Shown here one piece after another: positions 1-8,046 of a stretch of 64,000 bases of DNA. This DNA comes from Allobosea sp. Leaf344 (lineage in GTDB: Bacteria > Pseudomonadota > Alphaproteobacteria > Rhizobiales > Beijerinckiaceae): NCBI RefSeq assembly GCF_001426225.1, contig NZ_LMRT01000001.1, forward strand, positions 462,648 through 526,647, read 5' to 3'. Both the position numbers and the translations under genes were made by a program. The notes beneath the pieces are model-generated. The model worked only from the letters and a program-made list of their open reading frames with translations. It was not told the DNA's origin and made no database searches. Each line of letters begins with the position of its first letter. Position 1 is the first letter of the stretch.

Positions 1-882
1 GCGGTGGCGGCAGGGCTGGTCGATTTCGCCATCGGCTCGGATACTGCCGGCTCGCTGCGCATCCCGGCGCATTGCTGCGGCGTCACCGCCTGGAAGCCGA
101 GCTTCGGCCTGCTGCCGGTCGAGGGCGCGATGGCGCTCGCTCCCTCGCTGGACGTGCTGGGGTTCCTGGCGCGCGATGCCGAGACGCTGGTGAGGCTGGC
201 GCGCTGCCTGCTGCCGCAGCCGGCGCCCGCCCCGCTGCGCCGGATCGCCCATGCCGCGGATGTGAGCGCCGCCGCGGCCACTTCCATCGCCGCCGCCTGC
301 AGCGGATTGGCGGGGCAGCTGAAGGCGAGCGGGCTGCAGCTGGAAGAGGAGCCGCTCGGCGCGCTGCTGCAGGCCTGTGACAGGCTGGTGCTCGACGTAC
401 TGCAGGGCGAGATGGCGGCCGAGCATGGCTGGCGGATCGGCAGCGGAACGCTCGACCCGACGCTCGAGACGCGGCTGCGCAAGGGCCTGTCGATGCCGCA
501 GGAGCGGCTCGCCGAGGCGCGAGAGCGCCTGCAGGCGATCGCGCGGGCGCTGACCCTGTTCCGCCATCACGACGCCGTCCTGCTGCCGGTGATGCCGATC
601 GAGACGCCCGATATCGCCAGCTGCGACCCGGAGTCCCCGGGCTTCGCCCCGCGCTCGCTCTATGCGCTCTCGTCCTTCACCCGCTTCGTCAACGGGCTCG
701 GGCTGCCTGCCGTCGCCCTGCCCTGCGGTTTCGATGGCCATGGCCTGCCGATCGGCGCACAATTGGTCGGGCCGCGCGGCAGCGATCTCGCTCTGCTCAC
801 CCTGGCGGCACGGATACAGGGTGAAACCGCCTGGCATGGCCGCGAACCCTCGGCACTCGCTGGACTTCTGGAGGCCGCATGA
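1..882 (+). CDS. Amidase-signature hydrolase, 5' end outside window
   Basis: Hydrolase of the amidase-signature family (Ser-cisSer-Lys triad), which cleaves C-N amide bonds; the substrate is unknown. The reading frame is open from base 1, so the N-terminus lies upstream. What is visible begins at the end of the signature: GSDTAGSLRIPA, whose Ser (codon 52-54) is the expected nucleophile. The Lys and cis-Ser would be in the missing part. The C-terminal half shows the family's LPVMPIETP and GLPAVALPCGF...GLPIGAQLVG segments. The stop overlaps the next start by ATGA (879-882), so the two genes are probably translationally coupled. AtzF/AtzE-type and GatA-type amidases look alike at this level, and I cannot choose a substrate class. 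Confidence 0.9.
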   Translation, partial: AVAAGLVDFAIGSDTAGSLRIPAHCCGVTAWKPSFGLLPVEGAMALAPSLDVLGFLARDAETLVRLARCLLPQPAPAPLRRIAHAADVSAAAATSIAAACSGLAGQLKASGLQLEEEPLGALLQACDRLVLDVLQGEMAAEHGWRIGSGTLDPTLETRLRKGLSMPQERLAEARERLQAIARALTLFRHHDAVLLPVMPIETPDIASCDPESPGFAPRSLYALSSFTRFVNGLGLPAVALPCGFDGHGLPIGAQLVGPRGSDLALLTLAARIQGETAWHGREPSALAGLLEAA

Positions 883-2078
883 TCCATCCCGGCGCATCAT
901 CCGCCAAGGCGCTGTCGCATCTGCGCGTGCTCGATCTGACGCGTGTGCGGGCGGGGCCGACCTGCTGCCGCGTGCTGGCCGATTTCGGCGCGGACGTCAT
1001 CAAGATCGAGGCGCCGGACGGGGTCGATCCGAATGAGGGCATGTCGGGCGCGCGCGACGGCTACGACATGCTCAACCTGCACCGCAACAAGCGCTCGATG
1101 ACGCTCAACTTGAAGACGCCGCAGGGTCTGGCGGTGTTCATGCGCATGGTCGAGACGGCCGATATCGTCGTCGAGAACTACCGGCCGGACGTGAAGGAGC
1201 GGCTCGGCATCGCCTATGAGGATTTGCGGGCCGTCAATGCGCGGATCATCCTGGCGTCGGTGTCGGGTTTCGGGCAGGACGGGCCCTATCGCGAGCGCGC
1301 CGGCTTCGACCAGATCGCCCAGGGGATGGGCGGGCTGATGTGGATCACCGGGCTGCCGGGCCAGGGACCGGTCCGGGCCGGGGCCGCCGTGGCCGATTCG
1401 ACGGCCGGGCTCTATGCGGTCACCGGCATCCTCGTGGCGCTGGCCGAGCGCGAGCGCTCCGGCGAGGGGCAATGGGTCCATACCTCGCTGCTCGAGGCGC
1501 AGATCGCGCTCTGCGATTTCCAGGCGGCGCGCTACCTCGTCGACGGCGTCGCCCCCGCCCAGGCCGGCAACGACCATCCCTATGCGACGCCGATGGGCGT
1601 GCTCGCCACGGCCGATGGCTACATCAATATCGGCGTCGGCGGCGAGGGCCAGTGGCAGGCGCTGTGCCGGGTTCTGGACCGGCCCGACCTCGCCAACCAT
1701 CCGGATTACGCGAAAATGCCCGACAGGCTGCGCAACCGGCCGGCCTTGATGGGGCTGCTCACGCAGATCTTCTCCGCCGCGACATCCGATGAATGGCTGG
1801 AGCGGCTGGCCGCCGCCGGGGTGCCGGCGGGGCCGATCTACAAGATGGACGAGGTCTTCGACGATCCGCAGGTGCGCCATCTCGGCATCGCCCAGCCGGT
1901 GCCGCATGGCGCGCGCGGCGAGATCAGGCTGGTGGGCCAGCCGGTCACGCTGTCGCGGACGCCGGCGGTGCTCGAGACCCCACTGCCGGAGAAGGGCGAG
2001 CATTCCGAGGCGGTGCTGCGCGAGATCGGCTATTCCGCCGCCGACATCGCCAGGCTGCGCGAAGCGGGGGCGATCTGA
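879..2078 (+). CDS. CaiB/BaiF family (class III) CoA-transferase
   Basis: 399-residue family III CoA-transferase, expected to move CoA between carboxylic acids through an aspartyl-CoA anhydride. Visible family features are the N-terminal VLDLTRVRAGPTCCRVLADFGADVIKIE block, NLHRNKRSMTLNLK, and AAVADSTAGLYA, where Asp173 fits the catalytic aspartate. Length is typical of the family. The gene overlaps the upstream amidase by ATGA and the downstream crotonase gene by TGATG (2076-2080), so it sits inside a tight operon. The context suggests activation of a carboxylate released by the amidase, or of an imported acid, to its CoA ester. That role is inference. Confidence 0.92.
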   Translation: MIHPGASSAKALSHLRVLDLTRVRAGPTCCRVLADFGADVIKIEAPDGVDPNEGMSGARDGYDMLNLHRNKRSMTLNLKTPQGLAVFMRMVETADIVVENYRPDVKERLGIAYEDLRAVNARIILASVSGFGQDGPYRERAGFDQIAQGMGGLMWITGLPGQGPVRAGAAVADSTAGLYAVTGILVALAERERSGEGQWVHTSLLEAQIALCDFQAARYLVDGVAPAQAGNDHPYATPMGVLATADGYINIGVGGEGQWQALCRVLDRPDLANHPDYAKMPDRLRNRPALMGLLTQIFSAATSDEWLERLAAAGVPAGPIYKMDEVFDDPQVRHLGIAQPVPHGARGEIRLVGQPVTLSRTPAVLETPLPEKGEHSEAVLREIGYSAADIARLREAGAI

Positions 2079-2860
2079 TGGGCAGCGTCCGCTACAGCAG
2101 CGAAAACGGCATCGCCACGCTGGTCATCGACCAGCCGGACAGGCTCAACGCCATGACCTACGAGATGTGGGCGAGCCTGGAAGGGCTGGTGGCGCGTGCG
2201 GAGGCCGATGCGTCGGTCCGCGCCATCCTCGTCACGGGCGAAGGCGGGCGCGCCTTCTGCGCCGGGGCCGATATTTCGCAATTCGGATCGCAGCGCGACG
2301 GTGAGGACGCGACCCGCGCCTATGACCAGGCCTATCTCAGCGGCTGCGCCGCCATCGCCAAGGCGAGCAAGCCGAGCGTCGCGGTGATCCGCGGCGTCTG
2401 CTTCGGCGGCGGCTTCGGCCTGGCGATGAGCTGCGATCTGCGGCTCGCCCGCAGCGACGCCCGCTTCTGCGTCCCGGCCGCCAGGCTCGGGCTGGGCTAT
2501 GCCTATGAGGGCGTACGCGCGCTGTTCGGCAAGCTCGGCGCCGGCCCGGTCGCCGATCTGCTGCTGAGCGCCCGGATCATCGCAGGCGAGGAGGCGCTGC
2601 GGCTCGGCATCGTCAACGCGCTGTGGGGCGCCGACAGTTTCGAGCAGGAGGCGCAGGCCTATCTCGGGCGGATCGCGGCCAATGCGCCGCTGACCCTGCG
2701 CGCCGTCAAGCAGACGCTGAACGCGCTCCTCGCCGGCGAGCAGGAGAGAGACATCGACGCGGCGGACCGGGCGATCGCCGCCTGTTTCACCAGCGCCGAT
2801 TACAAGGAAGGCCAGCGAGCCTTCCGGGAAAAGCGGGAACCCGCATTCATCGGGGAATAG
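2078..2860 (+). CDS. Crotonase-fold protein (enoyl-CoA hydratase/isomerase family), non-canonical active site
   Basis: 260-residue member of the enoyl-CoA hydratase/isomerase superfamily. FCAGADISQF supplies one half of the oxyanion hole and the GGGFGLAMSCD region the other. The start is the ATG overlapping the previous stop (TGATG); the same frame stays open upstream but only as a shadow of the CoA-transferase gene. Oddity: classical hydratases have Glu at GGGCE and at QPE. Here the matching positions read GGGFG and VPAAR, so both general acid/base glutamates are replaced (Gly and Ala). Hydratase activity is therefore doubtful. Hydrolase, decarboxylase, isomerase or other crotonase chemistry is possible. 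It works on a CoA ester, probably the product of the adjacent CoA-transferase. Confidence 0.9.
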   Translation: MGSVRYSSENGIATLVIDQPDRLNAMTYEMWASLEGLVARAEADASVRAILVTGEGGRAFCAGADISQFGSQRDGEDATRAYDQAYLSGCAAIAKASKPSVAVIRGVCFGGGFGLAMSCDLRLARSDARFCVPAARLGLGYAYEGVRALFGKLGAGPVADLLLSARIIAGEEALRLGIVNALWGADSFEQEAQAYLGRIAANAPLTLRAVKQTLNALLAGEQERDIDAADRAIAACFTSADYKEGQRAFREKREPAFIGE

Positions 2861-2921
2861 GCCCGAAGGGGCCAAGATCGTGCAGAAAGCGGGTTTGCCC
2901 GCGACAGTGGAGGTTGAGACC

Positions 2922-3896
2922 ATGAAGCGCCGGACATTCTGTGGCGGCCTTGCCGCGCTGACATTCGCCTTCGCCGCTCCGGCGCAGGCGCAGACGCCCC
3001 TCTCCCCGCCGGTCCAGCTCACCGTCGGCTATCAGAAGGTCGGCCATCTCGCGCCGATCACGCTGATCGAGGAGGAGCTGAAGAAGCAGGGCGTCGAGAT
3101 CAAGCTGGTCGAATTCGCCCGCTATGCCGATGCGCGCACCGCCCTGCTCGCGGGTTCGCTCGACGTCGCCTCGGTCGGCCCCGCCGACCTCGCCATCGCG
3201 CTGGCCAACGGCTCGACCGGGATGGTCGGCATTATGGGCGTCGGGGCTTCGCCGAAATACGTCATCGGCCGCAAGGGCGTGAAGCTCGACAGCTGGGACG
3301 ACATCAAGGGCAAGAAGATCGCGATCGCGCCGGGCTCGGCCGTCTGGTTCCAATATGCGGCGACGCTGATCGAGAAGGGCATCCCCTACAACGCCTTCAA
3401 CGCCATCAACATCCAGGGCGGCGGCGCCAATTTCAACCAGGCGCTGGAGAAGGGCGAGGTCGACGCCATCGTGACCTGGGAGCCGTTCGAATCGATCCCG
3501 GTGATGAAGGGCTATGGCTTCTTCGCCAAGAATCTCGACTATTCCGCCTCCAAGGCGGTCGGCGCCGAGCTCGGCATGCTCGCCGCGTCGAAAGCCGCCG
3601 TCGACGGCAAGCGCGAGGCGGTGCAGCGCGTCGTCACCGCCTATGTCAGGAAGATGAAGGAGCTCGAGAGCTCGCCCGCCGCCTTCGGCACGGCGATCGC
3701 AAAGCTGACCGGGCTGGAGGAGGCCGTCTCGGCCGAGATCGCCAAGGTGATCAAGCTCGGGCCGGTGATCACCGTCGATCAGATCAAGCGCCAGGCCAAG
3801 GCCTTCAACGAGCTCGGCGTGATCCCCAAGGACGTCTCCGGCGATATCGAGAAATATTGGGATGCGAGCTTCCTGGAGCAGGCGGCCAAGAGCTGA
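2922..3896 (+). CDS. ABC transporter substrate-binding protein, SsuA/NMT1-THI5-like
   Basis: 324-residue periplasmic binding protein of the nitrate/sulfonate/taurine (NMT1/THI5-like) type. The start is ATG 2922, preceded by a GGAGG-type site around 2910; the frame is open from 2880 but without signal-peptide character. The N-terminus MKRRTFCGGLAALTFAFA-AQAQ is a signal peptide (twin-basic followed by a hydrophobic stretch, cleavage near AQA). The mature part has the typical VGYQKVGHLAPITLIEE opening, an ARTALLAGSLDVASVGPAD loop and a GEVDAIVTWEP hinge region. It is followed by its permease and ATPase, so it defines the ligand of this importer. The ligand cannot be read from sequence. Confidence 0.9.
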   Translation: MKRRTFCGGLAALTFAFAAPAQAQTPLSPPVQLTVGYQKVGHLAPITLIEEELKKQGVEIKLVEFARYADARTALLAGSLDVASVGPADLAIALANGSTGMVGIMGVGASPKYVIGRKGVKLDSWDDIKGKKIAIAPGSAVWFQYAATLIEKGIPYNAFNAINIQGGGANFNQALEKGEVDAIVTWEPFESIPVMKGYGFFAKNLDYSASKAVGAELGMLAASKAAVDGKREAVQRVVTAYVRKMKELESSPAAFGTAIAKLTGLEEAVSAEIAKVIKLGPVITVDQIKRQAKAFNELGVIPKDVSGDIEKYWDASFLEQAAKS

Positions 3897-3925
3897 GCGG
3901 CCAAAGAGCTGAGGCGGACAAGAGC
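3887..3925 (+). repeat. Three imperfect copies of an AAGAGCTGAG element
   Basis: The element AAGAGCTGAG, with small changes, occurs three times in about 40 bases. The first copy holds the stop codon of the binding-protein gene. It looks like local duplication of the gene end. The 140-base gap to the permease gene holds no other feature I can support. Confidence 0.5.
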
Positions 3926-4036
3926 TGAGCCGAGGCGGCCCGGCCGCCGCGAGAGACTCCGACTGAAGGCGGCAGCCCGGCACCGATCGCCCCGGCTGCC
4001 GCCCCCTTCTCCTCGAGGTCGAGACTGGAACATCCG

Positions 4037-4903
4037 ATGACCGCCACGGCCGAAACCTCTCCCCCGCCCTCCGCTTCCGGCGAGAGCCTGCGCTATCTCG
4101 GCGCGCGGCTGCGGCAATACGGCGCCGCGATCCTGCTGCCGCTGACGCTGGTCGTCCTGTGGCAGCTCGCCGGCAAGGACGGCTCGCTCGCCGGCGGCGC
4201 GCTGCCGACGCCGGACCGGGTCTGGGCGGCGTGGAAGATCTGGGCCTTCGGCACGCCGAGCGGCATGAGCCTCTCGCCCTATGTCGGCACCTGGGCCGAG
4301 AGCGTGCTGTTCTCGGCCCAGCGCGTGGCGAAGGGCTTCGCGCTGGCGATCCTGGTCGGCGTGCCGCTCGGCATCCTGATCGGCTGGTCGAAGCTGGCGC
4401 AGGCCATGGTCGACCCGACGATCCAGTGGCTGCGGCCGGTCCCGATCACCGCCTGGCTGCCGATCTCGATCGCGATCTTCGGCATCGCCGATTTCGGCGC
4501 GGTCTTCCTGATCACCATCGGCGCCTTCTATCCGATCGTGATCAACACCACCCAGGGCGCCCGTGACGTCGAGAAGAACTGGATCCGCGCCGCGCTGATG
4601 ATGGGCGCCGGGCGGCTGGACATCCTGCGCCGCATCGTCCTGCCCGCCGCCCTGCCCTCGATCTTCACCGGGCTGCGCATCGGGCTCGGCATCGGCTGGA
4701 CGGCGGTGATCGTCTCGGAGATGGTCGCGGTGAAATCCGGCCTCGGTTACGTGCTGTGGGATGCCTATTACGTCGGCCGCATGGATATCGTCATCGCCGA
4801 CATGGTCTCGATCGGCCTCGTCGGCTTCCTCTCGGACTGGCTGATCGTCAGGCTCGAGATGTGGGTGCTGCGCTGGCGCCGCCTGCAGAACTTCAACGGT
4901 TGA
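4037..4903 (+). CDS. ABC transporter permease, SsuC/TauC-like
   Basis: 288-residue inner-membrane permease with about six hydrophobic segments. The first is ILLPLTLVVLWQLAG after a short cytoplasmic N-terminus. The EAA-type cytoplasmic loop is visible as NWIRAALMMGAGRLDILRRIVLPAALPSIF, with the conserved Gly, followed by TGLRIGLGIGWTAVIVSEM, a hallmark of the nitrate/sulfonate/taurine permease group. It lies 140 bp after the binding-protein gene and 8 bp before the ATPase gene, giving a complete SBP-permease-ATPase set. No strong ribosome site precedes ATG 4037. Confidence 0.92.
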   Translation: MTATAETSPPPSASGESLRYLGARLRQYGAAILLPLTLVVLWQLAGKDGSLAGGALPTPDRVWAAWKIWAFGTPSGMSLSPYVGTWAESVLFSAQRVAKGFALAILVGVPLGILIGWSKLAQAMVDPTIQWLRPVPITAWLPISIAIFGIADFGAVFLITIGAFYPIVINTTQGARDVEKNWIRAALMMGAGRLDILRRIVLPAALPSIFTGLRIGLGIGWTAVIVSEMVAVKSGLGYVLWDAYYVGRMDIVIADMVSIGLVGFLSDWLIVRLEMWVLRWRRLQNFNG

Positions 4904-4911
4904 GCGCGCAG

Positions 4912-5670
4912 ATGGGCACGATTTCCTTCAACGCCGTTTCCAAGGTCTATGGCGGACCGGCCGGGGTGCGGGCGCTCGACAATGTCGATTTCCAGATCGG
5001 CGAGGGCGAGTTCGTCGCCCTGCTCGGTCCCTCCGGCTGCGGAAAATCCACGCTGCTGAACCTTCTGGCGGGGTTCGAGCCGCTGAGCGACGGGGTGCTG
5101 ACCTTCGACGGGCAGGCGATCAGCCGGCCGGGCCCCGATCGCGGCGTGGTGTTCCAGGAGGCGGCTCTGCTGCCCTGGCTCAGCGTCTGGGAGAATGTCG
5201 TGTTCGGGCCGAAGGTGCAGGGCCGCAGCGCCGCGGAATACGAGGACAAGGCCCGCGACATCCTGAAGATCGTCGGGCTGGAGAATTTTCACCAGGCGCT
5301 GCCGGTGCAGCTCTCGGGCGGGATGCGCCAGCGCGTCGGCATCGCCCGCGTGCTGGTGATGGAGCCGCGCGCGCTGCTGATGGACGAGCCCTTCGGCGCG
5401 CTCGACGCGCAGACGCGGCTCTCCATGCAGCAATTGCTGCTGGAGGTGTGGCAGCGGCTGAAGACCACCGTGCTGTTCGTGACGCATGACATCGACGAGG
5501 CGATCCTGCTCGCCGACCGGGTCTGCGTGATGACCGCGCGGCCGGGCCGGATCACCCGCGACATTCCGATCACCCTGCCGCGGCCACGGTCGCTCGACGA
5601 CCTCACCACCTCCGATTTCACGCGGTTCAAGGCCATGATCATGGCCGAGATGCGCGCCGGCCATCACTGA
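4912..5670 (+). CDS. ABC transporter ATP-binding protein, SsuB/TauB-like
   Basis: 252-residue ABC ATPase that would energise the adjacent permease. It carries Walker A GPSGCGKST, Q-loop VVFQEAALLPWL, signature LSGGM, Walker B LLMDEP and H-loop FVTHDIDEA, all in the expected order. The PWLSVWENV segment after the Q-loop is typical of nitrate/sulfonate/taurine importers. ATG 4912 gives the standard MGTISFNAVSKVYGG opening. The reading frame is open upstream only because it overlaps the permease gene in another frame. A C-terminal extension such as a NIL domain is absent. Confidence 0.93.
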   Translation: MGTISFNAVSKVYGGPAGVRALDNVDFQIGEGEFVALLGPSGCGKSTLLNLLAGFEPLSDGVLTFDGQAISRPGPDRGVVFQEAALLPWLSVWENVVFGPKVQGRSAAEYEDKARDILKIVGLENFHQALPVQLSGGMRQRVGIARVLVMEPRALLMDEPFGALDAQTRLSMQQLLLEVWQRLKTTVLFVTHDIDEAILLADRVCVMTARPGRITRDIPITLPRPRSLDDLTTSDFTRFKAMIMAEMRAGHH

Positions 5671-5683
5671 CGAGGCTGATCCC

Positions 5684-6565
5684 ATGGCCAACCCCCGGAT
5701 ACCCTACCGCCTCTCCTCGCAGCGGCCGGAACTGCCGGCGCTGCGCGGCAAGCGGATCTTCGTGCATCTCGTCGTCAATGTGGAGCATTGGCAGTTCGAC
5801 CAGCCGATGCCGCGCACCATCATCACGCCGCCGCATGGCCGCGAGACGGTGCCGGACGTGCCGAATTTCTCCTGGGCGGATTACGGCATGCGTGCCGGGC
5901 TGCCGCGCATCCTCAAGCTGTTCTACGAGCGCGGGCTGCCGGCCTCGGCCAGCTTCAACGCCGGGGTGATCGACGCCTATCCCGCCGCCGCCGAAGCGAT
6001 GCTGGAAGCGGGCTGGGAGTTCATCGGCCATGGCATCCACCAGAAGGCGATCAACCATGCGGAGGGCGGCGAGGAGGCCGTCATCCAGGGCGCGCTGGAC
6101 AAGATCGCCGCCTTCACCGGCAGCCGGCCGCGCGGCTGGCTCTCGCCCGGCCTGCGCGAGACGGTCGACACGCCGGACCTGCTGAAGCGCAACGGCATCG
6201 ACTATGTCTGCGACTGGGTGGTGGATGATCTGCCGAGCTGGATGGCGACGCGCCACGGGCCGATGGTCGCGATGCCCTATAATCTCGAGATCAACGATTC
6301 GATCATCTATGCGGTGGAGCGTCACGCTACCGGCGAGATGGCGAAGCGACTGGCGCATACGCTGCGGCTGTTCGAGGACGAGGTCAGCGAGAACCCGCGC
6401 GTACTGGCGATCGGGCTGCATCCGCATCTGATCTCGGTGCCGCATCGCTTCCACGAACTCGTCCAGATGATCGAGATGCTGCACGCCAGCAGCGAGGTGA
6501 TCTTCGTGACCGGCAGCGAGATCTGCGACTGGTACATCCAGGCGGAACCGCTGCGCGGCGCCTGA
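5684..6565 (+). CDS. Polysaccharide-deacetylase-fold protein, PuuE-like
   Basis: 293-residue NodB-fold hydrolase of the subgroup that includes PuuE-type allantoinases. The classical TFDDG metal motif is replaced by LVVNVEHW, as in that subgroup. A metal-binding pair is visible in FIGHGIHQK (H-x2-H) and a third motif in SRPRGWLSPG. There is no signal peptide, so it should be cytoplasmic and act on a small molecule rather than a polysaccharide. It starts 13 bp after the ATPase gene with GAGG eight bases before ATG. The neighbours (amidase and CoA-transferase) suggest hydrolysis of a cyclic or acyl amide imported by the ABC system; this is inference. Confidence 0.85.
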   Translation: MANPRIPYRLSSQRPELPALRGKRIFVHLVVNVEHWQFDQPMPRTIITPPHGRETVPDVPNFSWADYGMRAGLPRILKLFYERGLPASASFNAGVIDAYPAAAEAMLEAGWEFIGHGIHQKAINHAEGGEEAVIQGALDKIAAFTGSRPRGWLSPGLRETVDTPDLLKRNGIDYVCDWVVDDLPSWMATRHGPMVAMPYNLEINDSIIYAVERHATGEMAKRLAHTLRLFEDEVSENPRVLAIGLHPHLISVPHRFHELVQMIEMLHASSEVIFVTGSEICDWYIQAEPLRGA

Positions 6566-6584
6566 AGCGACCGAGGAAATCGAG

Positions 6585-7352
6585 ATGGACCTGAAACTGA
6601 GCGGGCGCCGCGTGCTGATCACCGGCGGCTCGAAGGGCATCGGCGAGGCCTGCGCCCGGATCTTCCTCGCCGAGGGCTGTTCGGTGGTGCTGGTGGCGCG
6701 GGACGCGACCCGTCTCGCCGCTTGCGCCTCCGGGCTCGGCGCCGGCAACCGCGTCGCCACCTGCGCGGCCGATCTCTCCGACGGGGCGGAGCGCGAACGG
6801 GTCGCCGCCAGCTTCCCGGACATCGACATCCTGATCAACAATGCCGGGGCGATCCCGGGCGGCGGATTGCTCGATCTCTCGATGGAGACGTGGGAAGAGG
6901 CCTGGGCGCTCAAGGTGATGGGCTATATCCACCTGACCAAGCTCTATCTCGCCGGGATGAAGGAACGGCAGGCCGGCTGCATCGTCAACATCATCGGCGC
7001 CGCCGGCCGCAGCCCGCGCTACGACTATGTCTGCGGCGGCACCGGCAATGCCGCGCTGATGGCCTTCACCGGGGCGGTCGGCGGCAAATCGGCGGATTGG
7101 GGCGTGCGGGTGATGGGCATCAACCCCTCGCAGACCCGCACCGACCGCATCGTCTCGCTCAGCAGGATGCGGGCGAAGGCCGCCTTCGGCGACGAGACGC
7201 GCTGGGAGGAGATGCTGGCCAACCTGCCGCTGGACCGGCTGATCGAGCCCGAGGAGATTGCCAATGCGGCCGCCTTCCTCGCCTCCCCGGCCTGCGGCTA
7301 TGTCAGCGGCACCGTGCTCGACATCGATGGCGGCGGCGCGTTTCGCGGCTGA
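6585..7352 (+). CDS. Short-chain dehydrogenase/reductase-fold protein lacking the canonical catalytic triad
   Basis: 255-residue Rossmann-fold SDR, last gene of the operon, with GAGGAAATCGAG before ATG. The nucleotide-binding motif TGGSKGIGEA and the NNAG motif are intact, as is the C-terminal GYVSGTVLDIDGGGAF segment. The active-site region reads IVNIIGAAGRSPRYDYVCGG then TGNAALMAFT. Aligned on NAAL with the usual KAAL, the Tyr, Lys and Ser positions become Gly, Asn and Gly. So it binds a dinucleotide but cannot use the textbook Ser-Tyr-Lys relay. The nearby tyrosines of RYDYV could substitute. I recall similar -GNAALMAF sequences among proteobacterial SDRs, so this is probably a subgroup trait and not damage. 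Confidence 0.88.
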   Translation: MDLKLSGRRVLITGGSKGIGEACARIFLAEGCSVVLVARDATRLAACASGLGAGNRVATCAADLSDGAERERVAASFPDIDILINNAGAIPGGGLLDLSMETWEEAWALKVMGYIHLTKLYLAGMKERQAGCIVNIIGAAGRSPRYDYVCGGTGNAALMAFTGAVGGKSADWGVRVMGINPSQTRTDRIVSLSRMRAKAAFGDETRWEEMLANLPLDRLIEPEEIANAAAFLASPACGYVSGTVLDIDGGGAFRG

Positions 7353-7415
7353 TCCGCTCCGCCCGATGGCTGCCGGGCGCCCCGTCAGCGCGACGAGCGG
7401 GACGCCGCATGACCT

Positions 7416-7724
7416 TCAATCTCCGGGCTGCGCGCCGTCATAGCCGCCGATGATCACCAGGTCGGTCTTGCCGGCCTGGGCGAGATGCTTCACCGCCTCC
7501 TGATACTCCGCCGATTCGTAGCAGGCGCGCGCGGTGGCCTCGTCCTTGAACTCGATCACCACATTATGCTTGCGGCCTTCGCCGCGGGCGAGCTTGTAGT
7601 CGCCGCCGCGCACCAGGAATTTCCCGCCGTATTTGGCGAAGGCGATGGCGTTGAGCGAGCGATAGGCGTCATAGGCCGCCTGGTTCTCGACATCGACGCG
7701 CGCGATCCAGTAACCCTTGGCCAT
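7416..7724 (-). CDS. DUF1330 family protein (downstream copy)
   Basis: 102-residue protein of the DUF1330 (dimeric alpha/beta-barrel-like) family. It starts MAKGYWIARVDVENQAAYDAY and contains GGKFLVRGG and NVVIEFKDEATARACYESAEYQ, the family hallmark. Its start lies 2 bp after the stop of a second DUF1330 gene, so the two form a tandem duplicate pair transcribed together. The family fold is ferredoxin-like; the function is unknown. The long open frame upstream of ATG 7724 is a shadow of the neighbour. It converges on the catabolic operon, with a 63-bp gap. Confidence 0.88.
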   Translation of the reverse strand: MAKGYWIARVDVENQAAYDAYRSLNAIAFAKYGGKFLVRGGDYKLARGEGRKHNVVIEFKDEATARACYESAEYQEAVKHLAQAGKTDLVIIGGYDGAQPGD

Positions 7725-7726
7725 GG

Positions 7727-8014
7727 TCACATGCCCTCCACGACGACGATGTCGATCTCGCCGGCGCCCTCGCGCAGCTTGCGCGCCTCGGCATATTCCG
7801 GGGAATTCGCATAGGCCTTGGCCGCGTCGAAATCCTTGAACTCGATCACCACGTTGCGGGCGCGGCCCTCGCCCTCGGCCACCGTCATCTGGCCGCCGCG
7901 CACGATCGGCGTGCCGCCATAGATCTTCATGGCTTCGCCGGCTTTCGCGGCATAGGCGGCCCATTGCGTCGCATTGGTCACCTTGGCGCGGGCGATCACA
8001 TATCCCTTGGGCAT
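7727..8014 (-). CDS. DUF1330 family protein (upstream copy)
   Basis: 95-residue DUF1330 protein, MPKGYVIARAKVTNATQWAAY..., with GGTPIVRGGQMTVAEGEGRARN and VVIEFKDFDAAKAYANSPEY. It is clearly homologous to the gene immediately downstream: same length class and the same RGG and VVIEFKD blocks. The C-termini differ (VVVEGM here, VIIGGYDG in the other), so the copies have diverged. It lies 32 bp downstream of pyrF on the same strand. The function is unknown; proteins of this fold often bind small molecules as dimers. Confidence 0.88.
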   Translation of the reverse strand: MPKGYVIARAKVTNATQWAAYAAKAGEAMKIYGGTPIVRGGQMTVAEGEGRARNVVIEFKDFDAAKAYANSPEYAEARKLREGAGEIDIVVVEGM

Positions 8015-8046
8015 GGTCGTTTCCTGATTCCGATGGGACAGCGAGC

